Assembly (NCBI RefSeq): GCF_014764505.1
Contig: NZ_JACXWX010000003.1
Coordinates: 124,001 to 188,000, forward strand
DNA: 64,000 nucleotides
Reading direction: 5' to 3'
Origin: Phormidium tenue FACHB-886
GTDB lineage: Bacteria > Cyanobacteriota > Cyanobacteriia > Elainellales > Elainellaceae
Part shown: in pieces, positions 1 through 8,994 of the stretch
How positions within the stretch are numbered: the first letter of the stretch is position 1
Layout: every line of letters begins with the position of its first letter
Translations under genes and position numbers: made by a program
Notes under the pieces: model-generated
What the model was told of the DNA's origin: nothing
What the model saw: the letters and a program-made list of their open reading frames with translations, nothing else
Databases searched by the model: none

Positions 1-339
1 GAGCTGACGCTGCAGTAATGTAGAAAGAGTCTTATCTTGATCTGTCCACCAGCCTCCATTCACGATCGAATCGCCAATTAGCAGAATTCGCAGCGTTTTA
101 GCAGCGCGGGTTGGTGCAACATCAGGACTCCGCATGGAATACTGATTGATGGAGATCAACTTACCGAACCGGCGCGTAGTTTGGTTGGGAGATAGCAAAT
201 AGCCGATTTCTGGATCGGCAAGATAGGTGAGCGGGTTGCCAAACCCAAATAGCGATCGCAGCACTGCTTCCAGAATTGCCAGCGCTGCCACAGCGCCAAC
301 TGCGATCAATCCCAGCCAATTAAGCCAAACCCTCTCCAT
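1..339 (-). CDS. SGNH/GDSL-type hydrolase, N-terminal part (cut by window edge)
   Basis: Reading the minus strand from an ATG at 339 gives an open frame that runs off the left edge, about 113 codons. It begins with a hydrophobic segment (WLNWLGLIAVGAVAALAILE) that is probably a signal anchor. Near codon 86 comes LRILLIGDSIVNGG, which has the block-I GDS motif of SGNH/GDSL hydrolases with its serine nucleophile. Such enzymes are esterases or deacetylases, often acting on cell-surface polysaccharide or lipid. The remaining blocks (G, N, DxxH) lie outside the window, so the substrate cannot be guessed. The start is 4 bases after the stop of the EamA transporter gene, so the two are probably co-transcribed. 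Confidence 0.7.
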   Translation of the reverse strand, partial: MERVWLNWLGLIAVGAVAALAILEAVLRSLFGFGNPLTYLADPEIGYLLSPNQTTRRFGKLISINQYSMRSPDVAPTRAAKTLRILLIGDSIVNGGWWTDQDKTLSTLLQRQL

Positions 340-343
340 TCAC

Positions 344-1249
344 TCAGCCTTCTTTATACAACAGCGATATGCCAGTCATTGATAACAAAATTAGCCCTGC
401 TCCAATCCATTGAGCGTTTGACAAAGTTTCATTCAAAAACAAGGACGCACCACTAATAGTAAAAAGAGGAATCAAAATCAGGAACAATGCAGCGAAGCTA
501 GCAGGCATATTTTGAAGAACAATCGTGTGAAGCCAGAAGGGTAAAGCATGAAGCATGATTCCAGAAAGCGATGCAACTGCTAGCGTGATGGGCGTAAACC
601 GAGCCAATCCTGAGCTGAACCAAACTAAGCTTACCCCCCAAACCAGCAAAACGCCCAGCAAGCCGATCGCCTGGTTCAATGCTGTAATGAGCAGCGGACT
701 AGCATAAGCAACTCTGTCACGCACCAGCACGGTGTACAGAGCCGCGCAAAAAGTGCCAATGAGGATTAGCAAGTTACCCAAAGCTGAATTACTACCTGCT
801 GCTGTGGTGCTACCTGTTACCGTCACCAGTGCCACCCCAGAAACACCTAACAGCGCCAGCAACAGCAGCGGCACCCTCACTCGCTCACCCAGAATCACCC
901 ACGCTAGCGCCATAATCAAAATTGTTTCTAGCGACCAGATCAGCGCTTCCACGCTAGCAGAGATCAGCACTAACCCTGCGATCGCGGTTGTAAACGAAAG
1001 CCCGGGCTGCAGCAAGCCTGGTAAGCCGAGCTGCCATGATTCCGCAAGGGGCGGCAGCGGCGATCGCCGTCCTACTATGATGATCCACAGCAGTAAATTG
1101 CTGCATAGCAACTGCACCAGCAGTAGCGTCAAAGGTGGCACAAACTCCAGCACCCCTTTTGTCATCACGGTTGCGATGCCCCAACAGGCAGCTGCCGCAA
1201 CCCCAGCCACAATACTTTTCCGACGCAATAAAATAGGAGAGTCTGCCAC
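344..1249 (-). CDS. EamA/DMT-family transporter
   Basis: A 301-residue, very hydrophobic protein with about ten predicted membrane helices in two similar halves, the usual form of the drug/metabolite transporter superfamily (two EamA domains, usually about 300 residues). Early residues AAACWGIATVMTKGVLEFVP and the repeat half (LGNLLILIGTFCAALYTVLV) match the pattern of EamA helices 1 and 6. It probably exports small metabolites across the plasma membrane; the substrate cannot be read from sequence. The start is a GTG at 1249. It is followed after 4 bases by the SGNH hydrolase gene, which suggests a two-gene transcript. Confidence 0.85.
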   Translation of the reverse strand: MADSPILLRRKSIVAGVAAAACWGIATVMTKGVLEFVPPLTLLLVQLLCSNLLLWIIIVGRRSPLPPLAESWQLGLPGLLQPGLSFTTAIAGLVLISASVEALIWSLETILIMALAWVILGERVRVPLLLLALLGVSGVALVTVTGSTTAAGSNSALGNLLILIGTFCAALYTVLVRDRVAYASPLLITALNQAIGLLGVLLVWGVSLVWFSSGLARFTPITLAVASLSGIMLHALPFWLHTIVLQNMPASFAALFLILIPLFTISGASLFLNETLSNAQWIGAGLILLSMTGISLLYKEG

Positions 1250-1584
1250 TTTAACAGCCCAAATATGGCGATTGAGATAATATCACTCTGCTGCAGATTG
1301 AGTTAATGCCCCCAACGTATGAAAAGGAGCTGCGGTTCTGATTCTGCCAGAAGTTATAAAAATTCTTAAAAGTATGTGTTTAGACCCAGGGTTTCTGTGA
1401 AGTATGGCTAGAATTAAACTGTTTTATTTTCAACTTGGCTTCTAGCCTTAAATCCATAGTGTTTCTCAACTTTTATAGCCATACTCACCCTCAGAACGAA
1501 CCGCTATTCGCTTCTGCAGGCGTACCATGTTTGGTTGAGAACAACTATAGTCCACCACTTGCAAAACCAGCAGGAGAATACGTT
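1250..1584. other. Intergenic region between divergent genes
   Basis: No convincing gene is seen. An AT-rich stretch with TAGAAT near 1409 lies upstream of the small membrane-protein gene at 1585 and is a plausible -10 region. Reading frames that extend the small gene upstream into this region depend on a TTG start and have no protein-like character. Confidence 0.4.
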
Positions 1585-1722
1585 ATGACTGACTTCAACC
1601 GAGGCATCATGAAATTTAAGGGAGCAGACAGCCCGATTGCCGTTGTCCTCTCCGGGACATTAATCATCGGCTCGATCGCCTTTCTCATTCTTTGGGCGCT
1701 CCGCTCAGCTTATGCCGTTTAG
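1585..1722 (+). CDS. Small one-helix membrane protein, possibly thylakoid (Hlip/photosystem-associated type)
   Basis: A 45-residue protein. The ATG at 1585 is preceded by AGGAG at 1572, an excellent ribosome site, which is why this start is preferred over in-frame upstream starts. The N-terminus (MTDFNRGIMKFKGADSPIAV) is short and charged. It is followed by one membrane helix (VVLSGTLIIGSIAFLILWAL) and a four-residue tail. Size and layout resemble the small single-helix proteins that attach to photosystem assembly intermediates in cyanobacteria, such as Psb34- or Psb35-like proteins and Hlips, but I do not recognise the exact family and no chlorophyll-binding ExxN motif is present. It ends just before a strong hairpin that separates it from the convergent glycosyltransferase gene. 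Confidence 0.65.
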   Translation: MTDFNRGIMKFKGADSPIAVVLSGTLIIGSIAFLILWALRSAYAV

Positions 1723-1735
1723 ACGCGACGTTGGG

Positions 1736-1784
1736 AATAATTTTGTGTGTTCCACAGTTGTATAATGGAATACACAAAATTATC
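1736..1784. terminator. Bidirectional hairpin terminator
   Basis: Arms at 1736-1753 and 1767-1784 are nearly perfect inverted repeats (two mismatches in 18) with A/T-rich outer ends, so they give a U-tract in both directions. It lies between convergent genes and overlaps the stop of the glycosyltransferase gene at 1780. Confidence 0.7.
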
Positions 1785-3447
1785 TTATTGATACCTCATT
1801 ACAGTGGTAAAGCCGGTAATCGTATCCGTGCATTTTGGGGCGATCGACTGTATCCAACGTACAGCCTTCTAAATCAGGTTGCACCACTGGCAAGAAATTA
1901 ACTGTCCATAGATCAAAGGGGCGAGGCAGCCGTAATACAGTTTGTTGAAGCGCTTCCACGGCAGTATTAGAGCGGGGTGCAAGATGCGCCAGAAAAAATT
2001 GGGGGAGCTGCGCCGCTGGATTGGTTTCGCTTTGCCGATGATATTCCAGCGCCAGCCCCATCAACTCTCGGGTCTGCTCATAGGTCTGATGTGCTGTGGC
2101 GATTAAGACCGGCACTTGCGATTCGTGAATCAGAGGCACAAGCTGATCGGGGCGATCGGGCTTTTGATAGGCAAAATTAGTAACCACAGTCAAGCTCCCC
2201 AACAGCGGCAGCAGCAGTAGCGGCAGGGTAGCTCGTTTCTGTAGCCCCCCAACTGCCCCTCCCGCCAGCGCCACCAGAACTGGAAAATAGACAAACTGGT
2301 AGCGGGCAGCGATCGTCAAATCAGCTTGCAGCCCGTAGGTTAGAACCAAAATAAACCCGATTGCTGCTGCCCCCACGCCCGCAACCGCCTGCACCAGCAA
2401 CCGTGTCTGAAAGTCGCTAACCGCCATACTCAACCCCCGCCTCAACCAGCGCAGCAGCCAAGCAATATAGGCAAACACAACCACTCCAGACCCGATCGCT
2501 ACACCAGACGACACGCCTTCCACAGGTAGCAATGCCACCATCGTAATCATCCAGCTCACCAAGCGAACAACCGGCTCAACCCAGCTGCTAGACAAGGCTT
2601 CATCATAAATCCACTGCGTCAGCTGATTATCTGAAACGGTGCGCCAAATGGGTAGCCAGGCTAAAGCGCAGATCAAAGTGCCGATCGCCACCGCATACAG
2701 CCTCAGCCAAGCCGCAGAAAGCAGCCGTTTGCCCTTTTGCCAAGGCCGGCACAGCAGCCCAAATCTACAAAGCGCGATCGCCTCTGCACCCAGCACCAGC
2801 GCAAAAAAGTAATGAACCGCCACGCCCAAACCATTGATGCTAACCCAGACGAGGCACAGCCAGCGAACGAGCGGCCGATTCACCGTTAGCGATCGCACTG
2901 CTACGCTGAAGCAGCTCAGCGATGCAATGATTAACAAAACAGCAAGCGTGTAGTGCCGCGCCTCCTGCGCTAGATAAATGCCATAGGGCGAAACTGCCAT
3001 CAGCGCTGCCGCTCCTTGCCCAGCCCAGCGCGATCGAAAAATTAGCCTGCCCAGCCCAAACATTGCCGGAATTGCCGCCACGCCAAACAGCGCCGATAGC
3101 GATCGGGCTGCCCAAACTGAAACCAGCCCTCCTTCGGTTGAAAAAAGCTTTAACCACCAATGCGTCAGGATGAAATAGACAGGCGGGTGGGTGCTTTCGC
3201 TCATCAGCCGCTCGACCACATCTGCAATGGTGCGATTGGGCTGGGGCTGAAGCGGTGCAAGCAGGGTATCGAGTGCAATCGGCTGATCTAACGGCATTGA
3301 TCGCAGGCTGTTGCCCAAGCTAAATACTAGCGTTGCCAGTTCATCGTTCCAGGGTGGTTTAGAGTCTAGCCAAACAAATCGCAAGATTGCCCCAACAATT
3401 AGCCATAGCAACAGGAGGGCAGGATGCAGCCAGCGGGATCGGAACAC
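1780..3447 (-). CDS. GT39-type membrane glycosyltransferase
   Basis: A 555-residue integral membrane protein with roughly a dozen hydrophobic helices. Shortly after the first helix is PPWNDELATL, the acidic Asp-Glu region found in the first extracytoplasmic loop of PMT/ArnT-like (GT39, GT-C fold) transferases. This is followed by STHPPVYFILTHWWLKLF, also characteristic. These enzymes use polyprenyl-phosphate sugars and glycosylate lipids or proteins outside the cytoplasm; the acceptor is unknown here. The start is a GTG at 3447. It stands alone on the minus strand, with no polysaccharide cluster beside it. Confidence 0.8.
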   Translation of the reverse strand: MFRSRWLHPALLLLWLIVGAILRFVWLDSKPPWNDELATLVFSLGNSLRSMPLDQPIALDTLLAPLQPQPNRTIADVVERLMSESTHPPVYFILTHWWLKLFSTEGGLVSVWAARSLSALFGVAAIPAMFGLGRLIFRSRWAGQGAAALMAVSPYGIYLAQEARHYTLAVLLIIASLSCFSVAVRSLTVNRPLVRWLCLVWVSINGLGVAVHYFFALVLGAEAIALCRFGLLCRPWQKGKRLLSAAWLRLYAVAIGTLICALAWLPIWRTVSDNQLTQWIYDEALSSSWVEPVVRLVSWMITMVALLPVEGVSSGVAIGSGVVVFAYIAWLLRWLRRGLSMAVSDFQTRLLVQAVAGVGAAAIGFILVLTYGLQADLTIAARYQFVYFPVLVALAGGAVGGLQKRATLPLLLLPLLGSLTVVTNFAYQKPDRPDQLVPLIHESQVPVLIATAHQTYEQTRELMGLALEYHRQSETNPAAQLPQFFLAHLAPRSNTAVEALQQTVLRLPRPFDLWTVNFLPVVQPDLEGCTLDTVDRPKMHGYDYRLYHCNEVSIR

Positions 3448-3671
3448 AGAGTTTTTGAACGCAACTAATCCAAATTAAACCGTATTGCTTGTAGTATTGC
3501 CTATCGTAGTTTGCTGCTTTGGATGATTGCGCCCAGCCTTTGCTGCGATGGGATAAGCGGCTGAGCCGACCTGCTGGAGAGTAGTCTTTTAGCTTTTGTT
3601 CGATCGCTTCACGCTAATATGCTACATACATGTTACAATACGTAGTCACAAGCTTTTCAGGAATAAAAGCC

Positions 3672-3779
3672 ATGTTGTTCATCCTATCTGGTGATGCTAC
3701 GGCAGCTGCGCTCGCGCCCATCAGCTCACTCAGTACAACTTCTTGCGCCTGTGACTTAGCTCGTTTGTATCTGCTTTAG
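3672..3779 (+). CDS. Short ORF (35 codons), possible leader peptide or small protein
   Basis: The ATG at 3672 is preceded by AGGAA at about 3660. The frame runs 35 codons to a TAG at 3777-3779. The product starts hydrophobic (MLFILSG), then is rich in Ala, Ser and Thr with two cysteines near the C-terminus (TTSCACD), and ends LARLYLL. An intrinsic terminator follows 57 bases after the stop, and the ABC exporter gene starts at 4017. A promoter-like pair, TTGTTC near 3595 and TATGCT near 3617, lies upstream. It could be a regulatory leader ORF for the exporter, a stand-alone small protein, or a chance ORF inside a small RNA. No family is recognised. Confidence 0.35.
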   Translation: MLFILSGDATAAALAPISSLSTTSCACDLARLYLL

Positions 3780-3836
3780 GTTTTCGCTATTCCTCTACTG
3801 CAGAAGTTTAAGTTGAAGTCTAGAAGCTCAGTTGCT

Positions 3837-3860
3837 GCCGAAATATAATTTCGGCTTTTT
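3837..3860 (+). terminator. Intrinsic terminator after the 35-codon ORF
   Basis: A perfect 8-bp stem (GCCGAAAT / ATTTCGGC) with an ATA loop is followed by five T. It would end a transcript of about 200-240 bases started upstream of 3672. It lies between that ORF and the ABC exporter gene, so it could act as an attenuator or close an independent small RNA. Confidence 0.8.
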
Positions 3861-4016
3861 GTGTCGGCTAGTTTTGGGTGGCTTTCAACTTCATTCGCTG
3901 TGTTCTCGCAAATCCAGGAATTTGCTGCTGTTTTGTAGAGCCGCTTTCACTGTCGATTAGGATTCACTGCATCTTCCACTCTTTATCCTGCCAGCATTCG
4001 GCAAGGAGAAATTATC

Positions 4017-5834
4017 ATGGCAAAATTACGCGATGTGATCGATTACTACCGATCGTACTGGTCGCTATCTATCTTTAGCATGACCACCAGTAGTGCGTTT
4101 GAGCTTATCGATCTAGCTGTTCCTTATGCAATCGGGCAATTGCTGAACGTTTTGTCTCAGCAGCCCATTGATCGGCCTTTGCAGCAGTTAATCGATCAGA
4201 TCGCAGCAATAACGGGACAAAATAGCGATCGTAATTTCGGGCTGGTCGTGCTGCTCGGCATAGTCTTTTTGGTGACGGTTGTACGGGCACCAATTCAACC
4301 GTGGCTAGGTGGCTGGTTTCACTGGAGTATCGCCTTTCAAGCCAGACGCGATCATACTGTGCAATCTGTTCGCAAAATCCTGATGCTGCCGCTGGAATTC
4401 TTTGACGAAAATAACGCTGGGCGGATCGCCGGACGGGTGGCACGCGGCTTATCAAACCATACCTGGACTTATCCTGAGATTGCTGGACAGATGGTACCCA
4501 AGTCTATTCGAGTCTTGGGTATCTTTATCATGATTCTGCTGATTGAATGGAGAATCGCCCTTCTCTTCTTACTCTCGTTTATTCTGATTCTGACGTTCAC
4601 AATCAAGAATCTGGCTAAGCTCATCAAGAAAGAGCAGCAGCTAGACAAGTATGAAGAAAATACCGAAAGCCGTACCGCTGAGATCGTCACTAACATTAAA
4701 ACGGTGAAAGCCTTTGCCGCTGAAGCCCAAGAGCTAGAGCGCCAAAAGCAACGGATCGATCGAGAGTTCAAATTCTTGAACTACCGCATCCACATCGGCT
4801 ACACCAAGTTGTTTTCCTGGCAGCGCTTGGTGATCGAGTCCTCGGTGTTTGCGGTGCTGGCGCTGACGCTGTGGGCAACAGTGCGGGGACAAATTTCTTT
4901 GGGGCACTTTGTTACTACGCTAACGATCTCTAGCATGGCCTATGCCGAACTCGAGCCGATTAGCCAGCTTGCCGAAGTGTTTGTGCGGCGTTATGCCTCC
5001 ATGCAGCGGCTACACGAATTCATGGAGCTGCCTGCCGGAACAGATGCCGCGAGCCTAGAAACATCCCCAGAAGCCGTGCGCCACTACCAGTTCAGCGGCA
5101 AGGTGCATTTCGAGAATGTCTCGTTTGGCTACATTGCCGATCGCCCCGTGCTGCAGAACATCAACCTGCTGATTGAACCAAACCAAACGGTGGCGTTAGT
5201 AGGGCGATCGGGTTCGGGGAAATCTACGCTGGTGAAGCTGCTGTTCCGCTACTTCGAGCCACAGTCGGGTCGTATTCTGATTGACGGGCAGGATGCTCGC
5301 CAGCTCGATGTGACAGGCTACCGCAAGCGGCTGGCGATCGTTCATCAAGAAGTCGATGTGTTCAACGGGACGCTGCTGGATAACCTGATTTATGGCAATC
5401 CTGCTGCCACCCAAGCAGAAGTCGAGTCTGCCTGCCAAATTGCCAGAGTGGATGAGTTTCTGCCTTTGCTGCCGCAAGGCTTTAAGACAGTGGTGGGGGA
5501 ACGGGGGATTCGCTTATCAGGCGGCCAACGACAGCGCTTGGGCATTGCCCGCGCCTTGCTGATGAATCCCGATGTGCTGGTGTTTGACGAAGCGACTTCT
5601 AGCCTGGATTACGAGTCAGAGCGATCGATTCAGCTGGCAATGCGGAGCATTCTAGGCACACGCACCACGATTATCATTGCTCACCGGCTCAGCACCGTCC
5701 GCGAAGCCGATCAGATTGTGGTGCTCGATCAAGGACAAATTATCGAAGTTGGTAGCCACGCTGAGCTGCTGAACCATGGCGGCATCTATCAGCGACTGCA
5801 CAAGCTGCAGGAAACCGGCGAACTGCTGGTGTAA
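4017..5834 (+). CDS. ABC exporter half-transporter (permease fused to ATPase)
   Basis: A 605-residue type-1 ABC exporter. Residues about 15-330 form the six-helix membrane domain; residues about 365-600 form the ATPase. Visible motifs are Walker A GRSGSGKSTL, signature LSGGQRQRLGIARALL, Walker B VLVFDEATSSLD and the switch histidine in IIAHRLSTV. There is no N-terminal C39 peptidase domain, so it is not a peptide-maturing exporter of the bacteriocin type. It probably works as a homodimer, or as a heterodimer with a partner encoded elsewhere. GGAGAA at 4004 is a clear ribosome site. It follows the terminator-ended short ORF and is followed by a palindromic repeat. Substrate unknown; lipid or peptide export is possible. 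Confidence 0.9.
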   Translation: MAKLRDVIDYYRSYWSLSIFSMTTSSAFELIDLAVPYAIGQLLNVLSQQPIDRPLQQLIDQIAAITGQNSDRNFGLVVLLGIVFLVTVVRAPIQPWLGGWFHWSIAFQARRDHTVQSVRKILMLPLEFFDENNAGRIAGRVARGLSNHTWTYPEIAGQMVPKSIRVLGIFIMILLIEWRIALLFLLSFILILTFTIKNLAKLIKKEQQLDKYEENTESRTAEIVTNIKTVKAFAAEAQELERQKQRIDREFKFLNYRIHIGYTKLFSWQRLVIESSVFAVLALTLWATVRGQISLGHFVTTLTISSMAYAELEPISQLAEVFVRRYASMQRLHEFMELPAGTDAASLETSPEAVRHYQFSGKVHFENVSFGYIADRPVLQNINLLIEPNQTVALVGRSGSGKSTLVKLLFRYFEPQSGRILIDGQDARQLDVTGYRKRLAIVHQEVDVFNGTLLDNLIYGNPAATQAEVESACQIARVDEFLPLLPQGFKTVVGERGIRLSGGQRQRLGIARALLMNPDVLVFDEATSSLDYESERSIQLAMRSILGTRTTIIIAHRLSTVREADQIVVLDQGQIIEVGSHAELLNHGGIYQRLHKLQETGELLV

Positions 5835-5847
5835 CGGGCTTGAGATA

Positions 5848-5944
5848 TAGCGCTTCGCGCATGCGTCAGGACATATTTTTGTGTAAAAGCCCCGCGTAGC
5901 GGGGCTTTTACACAAAAACAGATTTTGATCTAAGTGCAGAGCAT
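5848..5944. repeat. Palindromic dispersed element, copy A
   Basis: The core has perfect 20-bp arms (5876-5895 and 5899-5918) around a GTA loop. Outside the core are conserved ends: TAGCGCTTCGCGCATGCG on the left and ATCTAAGTGCAGAGC on the right. Read on the opposite strand, copy B (52318-52406) has the same core and the same two ends. The element follows the ABC exporter stop by 13 bases and could terminate its transcript. Confidence 0.8.
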
Positions 5945-6071
5945 CATAAATAATCTGAGCTGTTCGTGCAGCAATGACATACTGCGCTTTCAGTGGCTGC
6001 CCAAATGCTTGCTCTAGAATGAAAGCGGCATCTTTAAAGCTCAATCTAATCTAGTTGCGGGAGGATCAGCG

Positions 6072-6434
6072 ATGCAGGTGAAGCACTATCTTCATACCGC
6101 GCTCTTAATTTCTGACTTAGAGCGATCGAAGCACTTTTATGGCACGGTGCTGGGCTTAGCGCAGGTCGATCGGGTTCTGAAGTATCCCGGCGTTTGGTAT
6201 CAGCTTGGTTCTATCCAAATTCACTTGATCGTACATCCAGAATTGATCCAGGCGCTAAACAACCCTGATAAATGGGGACGTAATCCACATCTGGCGATCG
6301 CTGTTGCTGACTTGGAAGCCGCTAAAGCTGAACTGTTGGCGCATGGCTGCGAGATGCAGCTCAGTGCATCAGGACGGGCTGCACTGTTTACGCAAGATCC
6401 AGATGGGAATGTGATCGAGATTTCGGAGGGATGA
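6072..6434 (+). CDS. VOC-fold (glyoxalase/bleomycin-resistance-like) protein
   Basis: A 120-residue protein of the usual single-domain VOC length. It starts HTALLISDLERSKHFYGTVL, the classic first beta-alpha unit, and ends LFTQDPDGNVIEISE, the classic last strand with the metal-ligand glutamate region. VOC proteins are small metalloenzymes or binding proteins: glyoxalases, dioxygenases or antibiotic-sequestering proteins. The specific reaction cannot be told. GGGAGGA just before the ATG is a strong ribosome site. It converges with the RTX gene, 4 bases between the stops. Confidence 0.85.
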   Translation: MQVKHYLHTALLISDLERSKHFYGTVLGLAQVDRVLKYPGVWYQLGSIQIHLIVHPELIQALNNPDKWGRNPHLAIAVADLEAAKAELLAHGCEMQLSASGRAALFTQDPDGNVIEISEG

Positions 6435-6438
6435 GGGT

Positions 6439-8397
6439 CTAGGTCAAGATTTGAAAATCTGCTGCGGTGAGGGTGGGGTTGCCAGTGAGGGTGGCGAATT
6501 GCCCGCCTGTGCCGAAGCCTGCTTTGGAGCGATCGCTGTTGTAGAATAAGTTGCCGTTGCTGTAGACAATTAGTGCTTTGCTGCGGCTGGCTGCTCGCTG
6601 GCTATTGACTACAGCAAAAGTTTTGCCTTCCTCTAGCGTTTTGAATTTCTTGAGAGCGGTAAACGTCGTTTTGTCGAGGCTGATTTGATCTTCGGTCGCC
6701 TGAAAATCTTCAAGCACATCAACCCCGATCGCTGTTCCCAGAAAGCGAGCGTCGGTATCAAAGGCAAACACATCTCTTCCAGTGCCGCCTGTCAAGCGAT
6801 CGTTGCCATTGCCGCCCACCAAACGATCGTTGCCCGACCCGCCAATTAGCTGATCTATCCCATCTGCCCCAAAAAGGCGATCGTTGCTCGCTCCACCCCG
6901 CAGCAAATCGTCGCCTGCGTCAGCATAAAGCTGGTCGTTGCCTGTGCCGCCGTCTAGCGTGTCGTTGCCATCGCCTGCAAACAGCGCATCATTGTCTGCT
7001 TCACCGGATAGCGTATCATTGCCAGTTTCGCCAAAGAGACGATCGCCTTCTGTGCCGCCTTTCAGCGTGTCGGTGCCGTCGCCTGCAAAGAGTTGATCGC
7101 TGCCTGCGCCACCCGTGAGCCGATCGTCTCCCACTTCGGCAAAAAGTTGGTCGTTGCCTGCGCCGCCATCGAGGCTATCAGCATCAGCGGCGCCATAAAG
7201 CTTGTCATCACCGCTGCCGCCGCTGAGCGTATCGCTGCCCGCTTCGCCAAAGAGTTCGTCGTTGTCGCCCTCGCCGTTGAGGCTGTCATTTCCTTCGCCG
7301 CCAAACAGCTTGTCGGTGCCGGTGCCGCCTGCAAGTCCGTCATCGCCCACTTCACCGTAAAGTTCGTCGATGCCGTCGTTCCCCGTGAGGCGATCGTTGC
7401 CTTCTCCCGCAGAGAGGCGATCGTTGCCTGTGCCACCGTCCATGGCATCATTGCCTGTGCCGCTGCTGAGCGTATCGTTGCCCTCGCCGCCATTGAGGAT
7501 GTCTTCGCCATCTGCCCCAAATAGCTCGTCGTTGCCGGCGCTGCCGTTGAGGGTGTCATTACCCGCTTCACCGTAGAGCTTGTCGTCTTCTGTGCCGCCG
7601 TCTAGCGTGTCATTTTCTTCGCCGCCGTTGAGTTCGTCTTGCCCTGCTCCGCCGCTGAGGAGGTCTTGCCCACCTTCCCCAAAGAGGATATCGACGCCAT
7701 TACCACCGTCTAGGCTATCTTTGCCCTCGCCGCCTCGTAGGGTGTCGCTATCGTTGCCGCCGAGCAGGGTGTCGTTACCCATTTCGCCATAGAGCAAGTC
7801 GTTTCCGTCGCCGCCGTCTGCGCTGTCGTTGCCTTCACCCGCGAAAACTACATCATCTCCTGCCCCTGCCAAGAGGCGATCGTCTCCGGCACTGCCGTTT
7901 AGCTCATCGTTTCCGGCTTCGCCCGTCAGCAGATCGTCTCCTTCTGCGCCCGTGAGCAGATCGTTCCCTAGTCCGCCGTTGAGCGTGTCGTTTCCGGTTT
8001 CCCCAAACAAGCGATCGTTGTCATCACCGCCGTTGAGCGTGTCTTGATCAACGCCGCCGCGCAGCACATCTTCGCCTGCGCCGCCCGACAGGGTGTCGTC
8101 TCCGGCTTCACCATTGAGGAGATCGTTGCCGGCGCCGCCGTCTAGCCTGTCGCTGCCCTCACCGCCGCTGAGGTCATCGCTGCCGCTGCCGCCCTGCAGG
8201 TCATCGTTGCCCGTGTCGCCAAACAATTTGTCATTTCCATCGCCGCCGTCTAGCGCGTCGTTGTCATCACCACCGTAAAGGAGGTCATCTCCGGCGTTAC
8301 CGCTGAGGCTGTCGTTGCCTGCAAAGCCGTTGATCGTATCCGCTTCTGAAGTGCCAACGAGACGGTTATCCGATAGGTCGCCTGCGATGTATGCCAA
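6439..8397 (-). CDS. RTX calcium-binding repeat protein (hemolysin-type)
   Basis: A 652-residue protein that is nearly all glycine/aspartate nonapeptides of the GGxGNDxLx kind, from about residue 10 to 545, on the order of sixty units judged by length. No enzymatic domain precedes them. The last ~100 residues carry a non-repeat C-terminal domain typical of secreted RTX proteins ([16 protein letters not shown], then LTAADFQIL). By family knowledge the repeats bind calcium outside the cell and fold into a parallel beta-roll, and export is by a type I system reading the C-terminus. No RTX-type adaptor or outer-membrane partner is adjacent. The start is TTG at 8397, supported by AAAGGA seven to eight bases upstream; no better ATG exists. 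Related roles are surface layer, motility or adhesion. Confidence 0.9.
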   Translation of the reverse strand: MAYIAGDLSDNRLVGTSEADTINGFAGNDSLSGNAGDDLLYGGDDNDALDGGDGNDKLFGDTGNDDLQGGSGSDDLSGGEGSDRLDGGAGNDLLNGEAGDDTLSGGAGEDVLRGGVDQDTLNGGDDNDRLFGETGNDTLNGGLGNDLLTGAEGDDLLTGEAGNDELNGSAGDDRLLAGAGDDVVFAGEGNDSADGGDGNDLLYGEMGNDTLLGGNDSDTLRGGEGKDSLDGGNGVDILFGEGGQDLLSGGAGQDELNGGEENDTLDGGTEDDKLYGEAGNDTLNGSAGNDELFGADGEDILNGGEGNDTLSSGTGNDAMDGGTGNDRLSAGEGNDRLTGNDGIDELYGEVGDDGLAGGTGTDKLFGGEGNDSLNGEGDNDELFGEAGSDTLSGGSGDDKLYGAADADSLDGGAGNDQLFAEVGDDRLTGGAGSDQLFAGDGTDTLKGGTEGDRLFGETGNDTLSGEADNDALFAGDGNDTLDGGTGNDQLYADAGDDLLRGGASNDRLFGADGIDQLIGGSGNDRLVGGNGNDRLTGGTGRDVFAFDTDARFLGTAIGVDVLEDFQATEDQISLDKTTFTALKKFKTLEEGKTFAVVNSQRAASRSKALIVYSNGNLFYNSDRSKAGFGTGGQFATLTGNPTLTAADFQILT

Positions 8398-8593
8398 GTT
8401 AGTATCCTTTCGTGCAGTTGGGTAGTTTTGGTAGGTGTATTTTGAATCAACTTAAACGAACACCTATAGTTCACCTTGCACTAGCCGCTTTGCAGAACCG
8501 GATAATTCATGTTCGGGGCATCAAAGCTTTAAACAGCCCTTACAATCTGTGTTCTTTCAGACAGGTTCTCTCAGGCAATTCTTTCACACATGA

Positions 8594-8986
8594 CTAAGCT
8601 TCTTCGATGTCGCGCAGATGCAGATTGAGCGCTTCGATCGACACCTGAATCTCCCGGACTGAAAGCGCCAGCGACAGCATCATCAGCACTAAGCTAGTGG
8701 CAAACAGCAGTTTGCTGAGCATCGCTAGTCCGGTAAACAAAGCAAACATGCTAATGACGCACAACAGCAGACTCAAGACACCAAACGCCTGCATATTGCG
8801 GATTAGCCGCAGCCGATAGCGCAGGCTGGCAATCTCTTGTAGCACAAAGGGGTGGGGCTGAGCTTTGTGGCTGGCGTGCAGATTGCGAACCACCGAAGAC
8901 AACGCTACAAACCGATTGGTGTAGGCAAGCAGCAGCAATGAAACGGTGGGAAACAGCAGAGCAGGCGTAGTCAGCGTGAATTCCAT
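8594..8986 (-). CDS. DUF2721 membrane protein
   Basis: A 130-residue protein from the ATG at 8986. It begins with a helix containing LLFPTVSLLLLAYTNRFVAL, the conserved opening of DUF2721 proteins, followed by a charged stretch (LRYRLRLIRN) and two further membrane helices, and ends in a charged tail. A longer frame would overlap the end of recG; the chosen start lies 8 bases downstream of the recG stop, so the two are likely co-transcribed. Function unknown in the family. Confidence 0.8.
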   Translation of the reverse strand: MEFTLTTPALLFPTVSLLLLAYTNRFVALSSVVRNLHASHKAQPHPFVLQEIASLRYRLRLIRNMQAFGVLSLLLCVISMFALFTGLAMLSKLLFATSLVLMMLSLALSVREIQVSIEALNLHLRDIEEA

Positions 8987-8994
8987 AGTTGCGG

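Noticed and set aside
1435-1584. Upstream extension of the small membrane protein by 50 codons
   Set aside because: It needs a TTG start, while the ATG at 1585 has a near-ideal ribosome site.
3672-5834. The 35-codon ORF and ABC exporter as a bacteriocin or RiPP cluster
   Set aside because: No double-glycine leader, no modifying enzyme, and the exporter lacks a C39 peptidase domain; kept only as a leader/small-protein hypothesis.
5930-6044. Minus-strand frame that looks like a gene start (SFKDAAFILEQAFGQPLKAQ) running into palindromic copy A
   Set aside because: It needs a TTG start with no ribosome site, an in-frame stop lies just upstream, and the later residues only translate the repeat. 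It could be a relic but cannot be supported.
7062-8278. Several long open frames on both strands over the RTX gene
   Set aside because: They arise from the periodic 27-bp repeat, which lacks stops in other frames; products are simple Pro/Ser or Ala/Thr repeats.
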